Assembly: GCA_001626765.1 (NCBI GenBank)
Contig: LUOO01000118.1
Span: 1 to 64,000 of the forward strand
Reading direction: 5' to 3'
DNA from: Maritimibacter sp. REDSEA-S28_B5
GTDB lineage: Bacteria; Pseudomonadota; Alphaproteobacteria; Rhodobacterales; Rhodobacteraceae
Length of the DNA stretch: 64,000 nt
Below, one piece after another: positions 8,793 to 17,387 of this stretch. The position numbers were made by a program, and so were the translations under genes. Each line of letters opens with the position of its first letter. The first letter of the stretch is position 1. The notes below the pieces were generated by a model. That model had not been told where the DNA came from. It saw only the letters and a list, made by a program, of their open reading frames with translations, and made no database searches.

Positions 8793-9677
8793 TTACACCC
8801 GTTCGATTGTGCGCCAGCCGAACAGGCCGGTCGGCCGGATCAGCAGAATGGCAAGCATTATGATATATGGAACGACACTGCCGAGCGAGCCACCGATCAA
8901 CGGATCAAGGTAGTTGGTGGTCAAGCTCTGCGCGATGCCGATGATTATTCCTGCCAGGATAAGCCCGCCGATGGATTCCAGCCCGGCAAAGAGCGCCACC
9001 GGCAGGGCCGCGAACCCGATATCCGAGGCCAGGAAGGTCAGCGATTTGCCGCTGAGAAAGATCATCGCACCAATTGTGGACAGGATTGCCCCGAGAACCC
9101 AGGCAACGGCAATCGAGCCTTTCACCGAAATGCCCATCGAGGAAGCTACGACGTGGTCCTCCGCCACAGCGGTCATACGGAGGCCGGACCGGGTCCGGTT
9201 GAAGAACCACGACAGGCCGACGGCCGCGACAATGGTGATGATCCCACCTATCAGGAGGTTCATCGGGATCAACATATCGCCGAGGAACAAGGGTTTCAGC
9301 GGAAAAATGATCGGGAAGGGTCTTACCGCGGGACCGAACACAAGCAGCACCAAACCGCGCAGCAGGATCAAAAGGCCGACGGTGACCATGACCATCGAGA
9401 AAACCGATTAACCGATCAGCTTTGTCAGGAAAATCCGTTCGATTGCGTACCCGACCAGCCCGGCCAGAACCAGCGAAAGGGGTATCGACAACCAAAGGCT
9501 AAGCCCCGCTTGCATCGTTGTGAACCAGACGATGAACCCGCCGATGATCACAAGCTCGCCCTGCGCGAAGTTGAACACCTTGCTGGCGCGGTAAATCACA
9601 ACAAAGCCCATGGCCACCAGCGAATACAGAAGGCCGATCAAAGCCCCGGTAATGATGTCATTGATGAAATAGACCAT
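8793..9677 (-). pseudogene. ABC transporter permease (LivH-like) with in-frame stop
   Basis: Read through one stop codon, this is a normal LivH-type permease of about 294 aa. It opens FINDIITGALIGLLYSLVAM and has FNFAQGELVIIGG near residue 40. At codon 90 a TAA (9408-9410) interrupts FLTKLIG-stop-SVFSMVMVTVGLL. The frame before and after is identical, so this is a nonsense change and not a frameshift; one C-to-T change from CAA (Gln) would explain it. AAAGGAGGT precedes the ATG nine bases upstream. The downstream part could restart at ATG 9395 but would lack the first helices. All other transporter genes look intact. Confidence 0.85.
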
Positions 9678-9692
9678 TGTCGCCGACCTCCT

Positions 9693-11690
9693 TTAAGATT
9701 TGGACTGCCGCTTGGCAGCCTTCGATGCGTTTTCAACATCCGACACGCGAACCGTGGTCTTGAGAACGCCTTGACGGCCGTCCTGATAGGTCACAGCGAT
9801 TTCGAGATCTGTCTCGTCATCGCCAGCATAGATCGCCTCGACGAGCTTGGCATACCGTTCCTCCAGAAAGGCCCGGCGAAGCTTTCGGCTGCGGGTCAAC
9901 TCGCCTTCATCCGGGTCGAGTTCCTTGGGAAAATTCGCAAAACGTGCCACGCGCGAGCCTTCGGGCAGGAGCGCATTGATGCGCGCCACTTCGCCTTTGA
10001 TAAGGTCCAGAACTTCGGGTTTCTGCGAGAGATCGGTGTAGGTCGAAAAGCTGATCTTGTTCTCTTCCGCCCAACGCCCGAGAACTTCCATATCGATATT
10101 GATAAGCGCGCTGACGAAGCTCCGGGTTTCGTCGCCCAAGGTCATGAGATCCTTGATGAAGGGGCTATACCGCAACCGCGTTTCGATGAATTGCGGCGGA
10201 TAGCTGTGCCCATTTGCCAGGCGGCGCATATCCTTGACACGGTCAAAGAACAAAAGCTCGCCGTCGTCGGTCATCGACACCGCGTCACCGGTCTTGTACC
10301 AACCGTCTTCGGTCAATTCCTCTGCGGTCTTTTCGGGCTTGCCGTGATAGCCACCGAAGCCCGATCCGCCACGCACCTGAAGCTCCCCTTCGTCCGAGAC
10401 CCTGTATTCCAGCGGTTCGCCGTAGTTCGTGTTGCTTTGCATCCAGCTGCCGCTGGTTTCCAGCTGATAGCTTTCGCCGACATGCGCGGTCAGAAGGCCG
10501 ATTTCGGTCGCGCCATACACGTTGCGCAGCTTAACCCCCATCGCGTGGAACATACGAAAGACGTCAGGTGCCATCAGGGCGCCGCCGCTCATTGCGTTTT
10601 TGGCCTTACCAAGGCCAAGATTGTCGCGCAGGTGATGCAGCACCAGAGCTTCGGCAAAGGGAAGCTGCAGGCGTGCGGCAAGGCTGGGGCTACGCCCCTC
10701 CAGCCGTTCCACATAAACGTCGTGGCCGACCTTCATACCCCAGTTGTACATCGCATTGCGGATTTTACCCGCCCCCAGCATCCGGGCCTGAACGATGGAG
10801 GCGAGATTTTCCCACTGGCGCGGGCTGAACACCAGTGCGTCGACCGCCAGTTCGCGAATGTTGGTCAGTACGTCTTCAGGGCCTTCGGGGAAGTTGACGA
10901 CCATGGGCGCGATCAAACCGATCGACAGGCCGAAAATCTGTTCCGTGACCCAGGCCGGCGAAATGTAGGTCAGGTATTCGGTGCCCGGCGCGATTTCGAT
11001 TGCCCCCATCACCCGCGAGCAATTGTCGAACAGGTAGCGATGGCTGATGACAACGCCCTTGGGTTTTCCCGTGGTACCCGAGGTATAGGACAGCAAGGCG
11101 GTATCGTCCGCCCGTCCACGTTTTACGTGTTCTTCAAATCTGGCGGGTTCCTTGGCGTGGATCTGACGCCCGGCCGCGCTCACACTTTCAAACGAATGCA
11201 ACAGGGGATGATCATAGCCCCACAGACCGGAATCGTCCCAGTAAACGACCGCCAGGGCGCCCGAGTACTTGCCCGCAATCTCGATGCATTTATCGACCTG
11301 CTCCTGATCCTGTGCCAGAAAAATCCGCGTTTGCGAGTCTTCGGCCAGATACAGAATCTCTTCAGCGTTTTGATCCGGATAGACAGACAGGACTTTGCCG
11401 CCTAACGACTGGACGGCGTATTCAGCCCAGAAATGTTCGGGTTCGTTTTCGCCAATCATCATGACGGATTCGCCAGCCGACAAGCCCAGGTTCTCCAACC
11501 CGAGAGCCAGGGCGCGAACCCTGTCAAGAACATCGGCCCAGGTGAATTCACGCCAGATGCCCAGGCGCTTGTGCCGTTCGGCGAGGTTGGTCGGTGTGGA
11601 TGTCGCTCGCGCGAGCAAAACCTGCGGCAGGGTTTCGCTATGTGTCACTGCTGGGTCCGAAAAGACCATTGCTGTCCGTTGTTTGACCAT
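9693..11690 (-). CDS. Long-chain-type acyl-CoA synthetase (FadD-like, AMP-forming)
   Basis: 665-aa adenylate-forming ligase that should activate a carboxylic acid to its CoA thioester. The AMP-binding P-loop is LLSYTSGTTGKPKGVVISH near residue 212. The adenine motif is RNVYGATEIGLL and the ATP motif GWYKTGDAVS is followed by FFDRVKD. The long form resembles bacterial long-chain ligases with an insert before the C-terminal domain. It lies between the LivG-like ATPase (stop six bases upstream of this ATG) and LivH, so activation is coupled to import. Substrate is unknown; a bulky isoprenoid or cyclic acid is the inference from the context. Confidence 0.9.
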   Translation of the reverse strand: MVKQRTAMVFSDPAVTHSETLPQVLLARATSTPTNLAERHKRLGIWREFTWADVLDRVRALALGLENLGLSAGESVMMIGENEPEHFWAEYAVQSLGGKVLSVYPDQNAEEILYLAEDSQTRIFLAQDQEQVDKCIEIAGKYSGALAVVYWDDSGLWGYDHPLLHSFESVSAAGRQIHAKEPARFEEHVKRGRADDTALLSYTSGTTGKPKGVVISHRYLFDNCSRVMGAIEIAPGTEYLTYISPAWVTEQIFGLSIGLIAPMVVNFPEGPEDVLTNIRELAVDALVFSPRQWENLASIVQARMLGAGKIRNAMYNWGMKVGHDVYVERLEGRSPSLAARLQLPFAEALVLHHLRDNLGLGKAKNAMSGGALMAPDVFRMFHAMGVKLRNVYGATEIGLLTAHVGESYQLETSGSWMQSNTNYGEPLEYRVSDEGELQVRGGSGFGGYHGKPEKTAEELTEDGWYKTGDAVSMTDDGELLFFDRVKDMRRLANGHSYPPQFIETRLRYSPFIKDLMTLGDETRSFVSALINIDMEVLGRWAEENKISFSTYTDLSQKPEVLDLIKGEVARINALLPEGSRVARFANFPKELDPDEGELTRSRKLRRAFLEERYAKLVEAIYAGDDETDLEIAVTYQDGRQGVLKTTVRVSDVENASKAAKRQSKS

Positions 11691-11694
11691 GCCG

Positions 11695-12474
11695 CTACCC
11701 CAGATATGCCTTTATGACAGCCGGGTCCTTCTGGATTTCTTCCGGGGTGCCTTCAGCGATGACCCGCCCGAAATCCAGCACCACGATCCGGTCGGCAAGG
11801 TCCATCACGACGCCCATGTCGTGCTCCACCAGAACTACCGGAATCTTGCGCGCCTCGCGCACATCGAGAATGAAGCGCGCCAGGTCTTCTTTTTCCTCCG
11901 AGTTCATGCCGGCCATCGGTTCATCCATCAGCAGGATCGACGGTTCCTGCGCCAATGCACGGCCCAGATCGACACGCTTGCGCAACCCATACCCCAACGT
12001 GCCCACGGGCCGGTTGCGGATTGCCTCGATCTCGAGAAAATCGATGATCTCCTCTGCGGCTTCACGATGTTCCGATTCCTCGCGCATCACGGGACCGAAC
12101 TGGAAAAAAGCCTGGACTACATTCGATTTCATCAGCATGTGGCGGCCGATCATAATGTTTTCCACCACCGTCTGCCCGGCAAAAAGATGGGTGCCCTGAA
12201 ACGTCCGCGCCAGACCGCGCCGGGCGATCTGGTCAACACGCAGGCCGGTCACGTCCTGCCCGGACAATTCGACACGGCCCTTCTGCGGACGGTAGAAGCC
12301 CGCAGTCACGTTTAGAAGTGATGTTTTTCCGGCTCCGTTCGGTCCGATAATTGCAAGCAATTCATCGTCGGCCACAGAAATGCTCACATCGTCGAGCGCG
12401 GTCACACCGCCAAATTTCAAAGTTGCACCACGCACCGCAAGCGGTGAGGATACGTGCCCGTTATTCGTGGTCAT
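11695..12474 (-). CDS. Branched-chain-type ABC transporter ATP-binding protein (LivG-like)
   Basis: ATPase subunit of 259 aa from the ATG used here. Conserved sequence begins at PLAVRGATLKFGGVTALDD. Walker A is IIGPNGAGKTSLLN, the Q-loop region is RTFQGTHLF, the signature region (GTLGYGLRKRVDLGRAL) has Y in place of the usual S of LSxGxxR, and Walker B is ILLMDEPMAGMN. A GTG at 12531 would add 19 unconserved residues without a ribosome-binding site. The chosen ATG overlaps the stop of a short upstream frame as ATGA, suggesting translational coupling. First large gene of the importer operon behind an operator at 12630. Confidence 0.88.
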   Translation of the reverse strand: MTTNNGHVSSPLAVRGATLKFGGVTALDDVSISVADDELLAIIGPNGAGKTSLLNVTAGFYRPQKGRVELSGQDVTGLRVDQIARRGLARTFQGTHLFAGQTVVENIMIGRHMLMKSNVVQAFFQFGPVMREESEHREAAEEIIDFLEIEAIRNRPVGTLGYGLRKRVDLGRALAQEPSILLMDEPMAGMNSEEKEDLARFILDVREARKIPVVLVEHDMGVVMDLADRIVVLDFGRVIAEGTPEEIQKDPAVIKAYLG

Positions 12475-12563
12475 GTTGCGGCCCGTGCTTTTGCCCCACA
12501 CCTCATGGAGGCGCGCATAGCCTGACCGCACGGTTTTTCGTTGGTTACGAGTTTTCCTCGCAT
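12471..12563 (-). CDS. Short leader ORF upstream of the LivG-like gene
   Basis: A 30-codon frame starts at an ATG preceded by a strong GGGAGGAGG site, whereas the LivG-like gene itself has no good site. It ends in a TGA that overlaps the LivG ATG as ATGA. The predicted peptide begins MRGKLVTNEKPCGQAMRA and is basic, without recognisable domain. I infer either a translated leader that couples translation into the ATPase gene, or the original LivG N-terminus displaced by a frameshift. No similarity can be claimed. Confidence 0.5.
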   Translation of the reverse strand: MRGKLVTNEKPCGQAMRASMRCGAKARAAT

Positions 12564-12629
12564 TGTTCCTCCTCCCACCTCTAAATTCAGAGGTTTGCCT
12601 GGTTTATTTACCAAGTCTCTCCGCGAAGC

Positions 12630-12643
12630 CTATCAGATGTTAG
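12630..12643. promoter_or_regulatory. TetR-type operator, importer operon
   Basis: CTATCA-GA-TGTTAG matches the island palindrome CTAACA-NN-TGTTAG with one mismatch in the left arm. It lies 66 bp upstream of the leader ORF. On the minus strand a TTGACC -35-like box (12651-12656) precedes it, so a bound repressor would cover the promoter of the importer operon. Confidence 0.6.
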
Positions 12644-12685
12644 AAAAATTGGTCAACAACTGAATTCGCTACCGAAGAAGACCGA

Positions 12686-13525
12686 TCAGACGGCCGCGTA
12701 CTCTGCGGAAAAGCTTCGAAGACCTTTTTGATCCTGACACCAGACTGTCCCGGAGGTGCCGGTCCCTTCATTGTGCAGTTGCAATTCGCAGGGCAGGGTG
12801 AGTGGCGCGAGGCCACGGAACGAAAACCGGTGGGGCGATGTTTTCAACGCACCCGCCGCCAGATTCAGAAGCAGCGTGGCCTGCAATGGGCCATGCACAA
12901 CAAGTCCGGAATAGGCTTCGGTTTCGGTGGCGTAGACGTAATCATAGTGAATGCGATGGGCATTGAACGTCAGCGCCGAATAGCGAAACAGAAGAACAGG
13001 ATCCGGTGTCAGCGTCGATCTAAGCGTGTTGGGGTCACCCGCGTCAGCTGCGCTCTCGCCCGTGCGGGGGGTGGAAATCTCACGATAAACGATCGTTTGC
13101 TGCTCCCGGATACAAAGCCGGTTGCCACTCAGATACTCATGTTCGACGGTCACAAAGACCAATGGTCCACTACGGCCCTGCTTGGCCACAATATTCCTGA
13201 TCGAAGAGCGTCGGGTGATGGTTTCGCCGATTTTCAGCGGCGCGATATGCGTAACATCGCCGCCAGCCCACATGCGGGCGGGCAGCAGAACAGGGGGCAG
13301 AAATCCACCCCTCGCGGCGTGGCCGTCTTCTGACAGGGCGGCAGCTGGCACGGTATCAAGGGCAAGGCACCAATGAACCCCCAGCGGGACATCGCCGGCT
13401 TCGTCCCAAAGATGCGGACCGAGCGTGGCGCGGAATTTGTCGATCAGCCCCTGCGTCAGAACATCTTCCTTGGTCTCGGTGCGTCCCAGCCAGGGCGCCA
13501 GCGCGTCAAGGTCGATCTCACCCAT
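12686..13525 (-). CDS. MaoC/FAS1-like hydratase-dehydratase (HTD2 type)
   Basis: 279-aa double hot-dog protein related to mesaconyl-CoA and itaconyl-CoA hydratases, which add water to an enoyl-CoA. Typical landmarks are GVHWCLALDTVP near residue 48, FLPPVLLPARMWAGGDV near 74, and the second hot-dog segment AHRIHYDYVYATETE followed by GLVVHGPLQATLL. I chose the ATG just after the upstream dehydrogenase stop; a frame-internal ATG 51 bases earlier would overlap that gene. Last gene of the eleven-gene operon that also carries the citryl-CoA lyase-like and HMG-CoA lyase-like proteins, so it probably hydrates a carboxylated enoyl-CoA. Confidence 0.82.
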   Translation of the reverse strand: MGEIDLDALAPWLGRTETKEDVLTQGLIDKFRATLGPHLWDEAGDVPLGVHWCLALDTVPAAALSEDGHAARGGFLPPVLLPARMWAGGDVTHIAPLKIGETITRRSSIRNIVAKQGRSGPLVFVTVEHEYLSGNRLCIREQQTIVYREISTPRTGESAADAGDPNTLRSTLTPDPVLLFRYSALTFNAHRIHYDYVYATETEAYSGLVVHGPLQATLLLNLAAGALKTSPHRFSFRGLAPLTLPCELQLHNEGTGTSGTVWCQDQKGLRSFSAEYAAV

Positions 13526-13535
13526 GTTTCTGGCC

Positions 13536-14699
13536 TCAGAAGGATCGGGGCATGCCGAGGATATGTTCGCCGACATAGGAGAGGATCAGGTTGGTCGAGA
13601 TCGGGGCGACCTGATAGAGGCGCGCCTCGCGAAACTTGCGCTCAACATCGTACTCCCGTGCGAAACCGAAGCCGCCGTGGGTCTGGATGCAGGCATTGGC
13701 CGCTTCCCAGCTGGCTTCCGAAGCCAGCAGCTTGGCCATGTTCGCCTGTGCACCACAATCCAGTCCGGCATCGAACCGCCTGCAGGCTTCAAAGCGCATC
13801 AGATTGGCGGCCTCGATGTTCACATAGGACCTGGCGATAGGGAATTGCACACCTTGGTTCTGGCCGATGGGACGGTCAAAGACCACGCGGTCGCCGGCAT
13901 AGGCGCGGGCCTTGTCAACGAACCAGTATCCATCACCGATGCATTCCGCCGCAATCAGGGTCCGTTCGGCGTTCAGCCCGTCAAGAATATGGTAAAACCC
14001 GCGCCCCTCGGTGCCGATCAGGTTCTCGGCGGGGATTTCCAGGTTGTCGAAAAACACTTCATTGGTTTCGTGGCCGGGCATGTTGGCGATGGGGCGGACC
14101 TCCATCCCGTTGCCGATTGCCTCTTTCAGATCGACCATAAAGATCGACAGGCCCTGCGACTTTTTCTTGACCTCGCTCAGCGGCGTAGTGCGGGCCAGCA
14201 AGATCATCAGGTCAGAATGCTGGATACGGCTGATCCAGACCTTCTGGCCATTGATCTCATACCGGTCACCCTTCTTGACTGCGATGGTCTTCAGTTTGGT
14301 GGTGTCGGTCCCGGTTGTCGGTTCGGTCACGGCCATGGATTGCAGGCGCAACGCGCCGCTGGCAATACCGGGCAGGTATGTCTGCTTTTGCTCATCCGAA
14401 CCATGCCGCAGCAGCGTGCCCATGTTATACATCTGCCCGTGGCAATGGCCCGCGTTTCCGCCGCAGCGGTTCACCTCCTCCATGATGATCGAGGCTTCGG
14501 TCAACCCCAGACCCGAGCCACCGTATTCCTCTGGGATCATCGCGGCAAGCCAGCCCTCGCGGGTCAGCGCATCGACGAATTCCTCGGGGTAGGTTTCGTC
14601 TTCGCCGAACTTGCGATGATACTCTGGCGGAAACTGCGCGCAAAGTGCGCGCAAGGCATCGCGCAGATCGGTGTGAGTGTCTGGGGCTGACGTCTGCAT
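13536..14699 (-). CDS. Acyl-CoA dehydrogenase
   Basis: Complete 387-aa acyl-CoA dehydrogenase. The middle-domain motif is VTEPTTGTDTTKLKT near residue 123 and the FAD/substrate region has NGQKVWISRIQHSDL. The segment QTHGGFGFAREYDVERKFRE is intact and the chain ends in GEHILGMPRSF, as in a subgroup distinct from classical MCAD types. It lies 3 bp after the citryl-CoA lyase-like gene, so the two are co-translated. It should oxidise an acyl-CoA in the operon pathway; the substrate is unknown. Confidence 0.9.
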   Translation of the reverse strand: MQTSAPDTHTDLRDALRALCAQFPPEYHRKFGEDETYPEEFVDALTREGWLAAMIPEEYGGSGLGLTEASIIMEEVNRCGGNAGHCHGQMYNMGTLLRHGSDEQKQTYLPGIASGALRLQSMAVTEPTTGTDTTKLKTIAVKKGDRYEINGQKVWISRIQHSDLMILLARTTPLSEVKKKSQGLSIFMVDLKEAIGNGMEVRPIANMPGHETNEVFFDNLEIPAENLIGTEGRGFYHILDGLNAERTLIAAECIGDGYWFVDKARAYAGDRVVFDRPIGQNQGVQFPIARSYVNIEAANLMRFEACRRFDAGLDCGAQANMAKLLASEASWEAANACIQTHGGFGFAREYDVERKFREARLYQVAPISTNLILSYVGEHILGMPRSF

Positions 14700-14702
14700 C
14701 GT

Positions 14703-15497
14703 TCAAGCCGCTCCCGGGCCGGAGGTTTCGAGGATTTCCTCTTCGGCGCGCTGCCACAATTCATAGGAGATCGGGTTTTCGCTCTCTTCGAGGATATGAC
14801 CGACCAGGCCGATGGCGCGCGCCATGACGCCAAAGCCCCGCACGATCTTCCAGGGAAAGCCGAATTCACAGCAGATCGCTCCGATCGCACCAGTGGCGTT
14901 AATCGGCAGCATCTTACCCGATTTTTCTTCGGCAACGGCCTGAATTTTCTGGATCAACTCGATGTATTCACCGGACTTGCCGTTCTCGGCAGCGATCTGG
15001 AACAGGCGCGGGGTGCGCGGATCGACCGGTTTGTGCACCGGATGTCCGAGCCCCGGCACGATCATCTTGCGGGCGCGGAATTTTTCTACCGTCTCGACGG
15101 CCAGCGCATCCAGATCGACACCGGTGCCCAACTTGTCCTGTGGCAGTGCCTCGTAAAGCATTTTCGAGGCACCTTCCATAGAACCGACAAAGACGGTGCC
15201 CAGCCCACACAAGCCAGCCGCCACAGCCGCCTGAAGCGATTCCGGCGCCCCCATATAGGTCATCCGCGCCGCCAGGGCCGAGGGCGTGATACCATGTTCG
15301 ACCAGGGTAATGACGATGGCGTTGAACACCCGGCTTTCCTCGGGTGTGGCCTTGCGGCCCGTCAGTTGCAGGAACGCCAGATCGCCGAGGTTCATGTGGC
15401 CCAGGATCTCGTTGGGCAGGTCGAGGCCACGCACGCTGATCTTGTCAGGGGTGCTCCAGGCAATGCTGGAGCTGATTTTTTCTTTGCGTTTTCCCAT
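14703..15497 (-). CDS. Citryl-CoA lyase-like protein (citrate synthase superfamily, short form)
   Basis: 264-aa protein with only the conserved catalytic part of citrate synthase. It has MGLGHPVHKP-like sequence (PGLGHPVHKPVDPRTP near residue 157) carrying the active-site His, and GFGVMARAIGLVGHILEE near the end. Full citrate synthases are about 430 aa, so this is the short lyase-like type that cleaves citryl-CoA-like thioesters to acetyl-CoA and an oxo product. The start codon overlaps the SDR stop as TAATG. With the HMG-CoA lyase-like gene two positions upstream, it may cleave a 3-hydroxy-3-methyl or 3-carboxymethyl acyl-CoA made by carboxylase 1; that role is inference. Confidence 0.78.
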   Translation of the reverse strand: MGKRKEKISSSIAWSTPDKISVRGLDLPNEILGHMNLGDLAFLQLTGRKATPEESRVFNAIVITLVEHGITPSALAARMTYMGAPESLQAAVAAGLCGLGTVFVGSMEGASKMLYEALPQDKLGTGVDLDALAVETVEKFRARKMIVPGLGHPVHKPVDPRTPRLFQIAAENGKSGEYIELIQKIQAVAEEKSGKMLPINATGAIGAICCEFGFPWKIVRGFGVMARAIGLVGHILEESENPISYELWQRAEEEILETSGPGAA

Positions 15498-16411
15498 TAG
15501 ACCGGATCCCATGAAAAGACATCCGCCGAAACTTCGAGCGGCGTGAACTGCGATTTGAGCGCGGGAATGGCGCGATCGGCGATTTCATCGGCGGTCCAGC
15601 CATCACCGGAATGAACCGACCGCACCGGGCGGGGCTGGTTGAACAGGAAGATCTCGTTCTTGCGAACCGCAAAGATCTGTCCTGACACGTCAGCCGCGCG
15701 GTCGCTCATCAGGAAACAGGCCATCGGTGCAACCTTGGCCGGTGTCATCTCCTTGATCTTTTCGACCCGTGCCACCTGTTCCGGGGTGTCTGTCTTGATC
15801 GACGAGATCATCCGGCTCCAGGCGAAGGGCGCGATGCAGTTTGACCGCACGTTCCAGCGCTTGAGATCAAGCGCAACAGATTTTGAGAAGGCCGCGATGC
15901 CCAGCTTCGCGGCAGAGTAGTTCGCCTGGGCAAAATTGCCGATCAGCCCCGAGGTCGAGGTCATGTGCACGAGCGCGCCGCTTTCCTGTTCGCGGAAATA
16001 GTCGGCGGCCGCGCGGCTGGTATTGAAGGCACCATAAAGATGGACCTTCACCACCGCGTCGAAATCCTCATAGGTCATCTTGTGGAAGTAACCGTCGCGC
16101 AGAATGCCGGCGTTGTTTACCACCGCGTCGATGCGACCGAATTCCTTGACCCCGGCTTCGATCATCGCGCGCGCGGCATCGGGATCGGTGACAGAGCCGC
16201 CATCGGCAATGGCATCGCCCCCAGCGGCCCTGATCTCTTCGACGACTTTCTGCGCCGCAGTTTCTGTCTGACCGGTGCCTTTCAGGGATGCGCCCAGATC
16301 ATTGACCACCACGGCGGCGCCTTCGGTAGCTGCCATCAAGGCGATATCACGCCCGATCCCACCGCCGGCCCCGGTGACCAGAACGACCTTTCCGTCAAGT
16401 GCTTTTGTCAT
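15497..16411 (-). CDS. SDR-family 3-hydroxyacyl-CoA dehydrogenase (MFE-2 type)
   Basis: 304-aa SDR related to the dehydrogenase domain of peroxisomal multifunctional enzyme 2. The cofactor motif is TGAGGGIG, followed by VVVNDLGAS. NNAGILRDGYFHKM is diagnostic for the MFE-2 group, and NYSAAKLG gives the catalytic Tyr and Lys. A C-terminal extension of about 60 residues follows the core. It should oxidise a 3-hydroxyacyl-CoA to the 3-keto form. Its stop overlaps the start of the citryl-CoA lyase-like gene, and it follows the HMG-CoA lyase-like gene by 12 bp. Confidence 0.88.
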   Translation of the reverse strand: MTKALDGKVVLVTGAGGGIGRDIALMAATEGAAVVVNDLGASLKGTGQTETAAQKVVEEIRAAGGDAIADGGSVTDPDAARAMIEAGVKEFGRIDAVVNNAGILRDGYFHKMTYEDFDAVVKVHLYGAFNTSRAAADYFREQESGALVHMTSTSGLIGNFAQANYSAAKLGIAAFSKSVALDLKRWNVRSNCIAPFAWSRMISSIKTDTPEQVARVEKIKEMTPAKVAPMACFLMSDRAADVSGQIFAVRKNEIFLFNQPRPVRSVHSGDGWTADEIADRAIPALKSQFTPLEVSADVFSWDPV

Positions 16412-16423
16412 CTTCTTGCTCCC

Positions 16424-17383
16424 TCAGAGTGACTTGCGGTATTTGTCCAACCCGCCGGTGTGCATGACCCGGCCCATGAGCGGCACACCGATGATCTCTT
16501 CTGCTTTGACCGCCGCTGCGATCAGCTTGTCCAGATCAATGCCGGTTTCGATGCCGAGCTCGTGACACAGGAACACTGCATCCTCGGTGCAGACATTTCC
16601 TGCGGCGCGCGCGTGGCCGTGGCCCGCGAAAGGACAGCCGCCAAGACCGGCGACGGAGCTTTCGAACATGTCCACGCCCATCGACAGGGCCGCATAAACG
16701 TTGGCGATCCCCAGCCCACGTGTGTCATGGATGTGCATACCGATGCGCGCCTCGGGCGCCAATTCGCGCAGGGCGCCGATCATCCGTTTGACCGCCTCGG
16801 GGTTTCCCCAACCCATGGTGTCGGCGACCACGAGGATCGGCACGGGGATGTTCTCTTCTTCGCATAGCTGAAGGATAAAGCGGAAATCGTCCAAGATGCG
16901 TTCTTGGGGGATGGGGCCCTCGAGGTTGCAGCCGAAAGCGGTCATCACATAGGCCGCGTCGACGGTATATCCCTCTTCCTTGTAAAGACGGACCCAGTCA
17001 CGTTGTTTTTCCCGCATCTCGGCCGAGGAACAATTGTTGTTCGATTGGGCGAATGCTTCGGAAGGATAGAACAGCAGACGCGGGTCGATATCGACCTCAT
17101 GCGCGGTCAGGGCCTTGCGAAACCCTTTGTCGTTCAGCCACAGCGATGTGTAGTTCACGCCCGGTTTGCGCTTGATACGCTGGAACAACTCGCCGGTGTC
17201 CGCCATCTGAGGAACGTATTTCGGGCTGACAAAGCTGCCGACCTGAATGCGTTTCAAGCCGGTTTCGCTGAGCATGTCGATCAGTTCGATCCGCTCTTCG
17301 ATCGGGTAAATCTTCTTTTCGATCTGAAAACCCTCACGCGGGCCTTCTTCACGAAATTCTACGAATTTGGGAAAGTCGCTCAT
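16424..17383 (-). CDS. Hydroxymethylglutaryl-CoA lyase-like protein
   Basis: 319-aa TIM-barrel lyase of the HMG-CoA lyase family, which splits HMG-CoA-like thioesters into acetoacetate and an acyl-CoA. The start REEGPREGFQ replaces the common RDGLQNE. The metal-binding HIHDTRGLG near residue 216 and the catalytic Cys loop GLGGCPFAGHG near 244 are present. The start sits two bases beyond the biotin carboxylase stop, with GAGGAG inside that gene as ribosome-binding site. Position directly after carboxylase 1 matches liu-type order, where carboxylation of a beta-methyl branch is followed by hydration and lyase cleavage. Confidence 0.87.
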   Translation of the reverse strand: MSDFPKFVEFREEGPREGFQIEKKIYPIEERIELIDMLSETGLKRIQVGSFVSPKYVPQMADTGELFQRIKRKPGVNYTSLWLNDKGFRKALTAHEVDIDPRLLFYPSEAFAQSNNNCSSAEMREKQRDWVRLYKEEGYTVDAAYVMTAFGCNLEGPIPQERILDDFRFILQLCEEENIPVPILVVADTMGWGNPEAVKRMIGALRELAPEARIGMHIHDTRGLGIANVYAALSMGVDMFESSVAGLGGCPFAGHGHARAAGNVCTEDAVFLCHELGIETGIDLDKLIAAAVKAEEIIGVPLMGRVMHTGGLDKYRKSL

Positions 17384-17387
17384 TTCA

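Noticed and set aside
9153-11405. Long open frame (about 750 codons) on the plus strand opposite the FadD-like ligase
   Set aside because: It is the antisense of a strongly conserved ligase in GC-rich DNA, has no domain and no ribosome-binding site.
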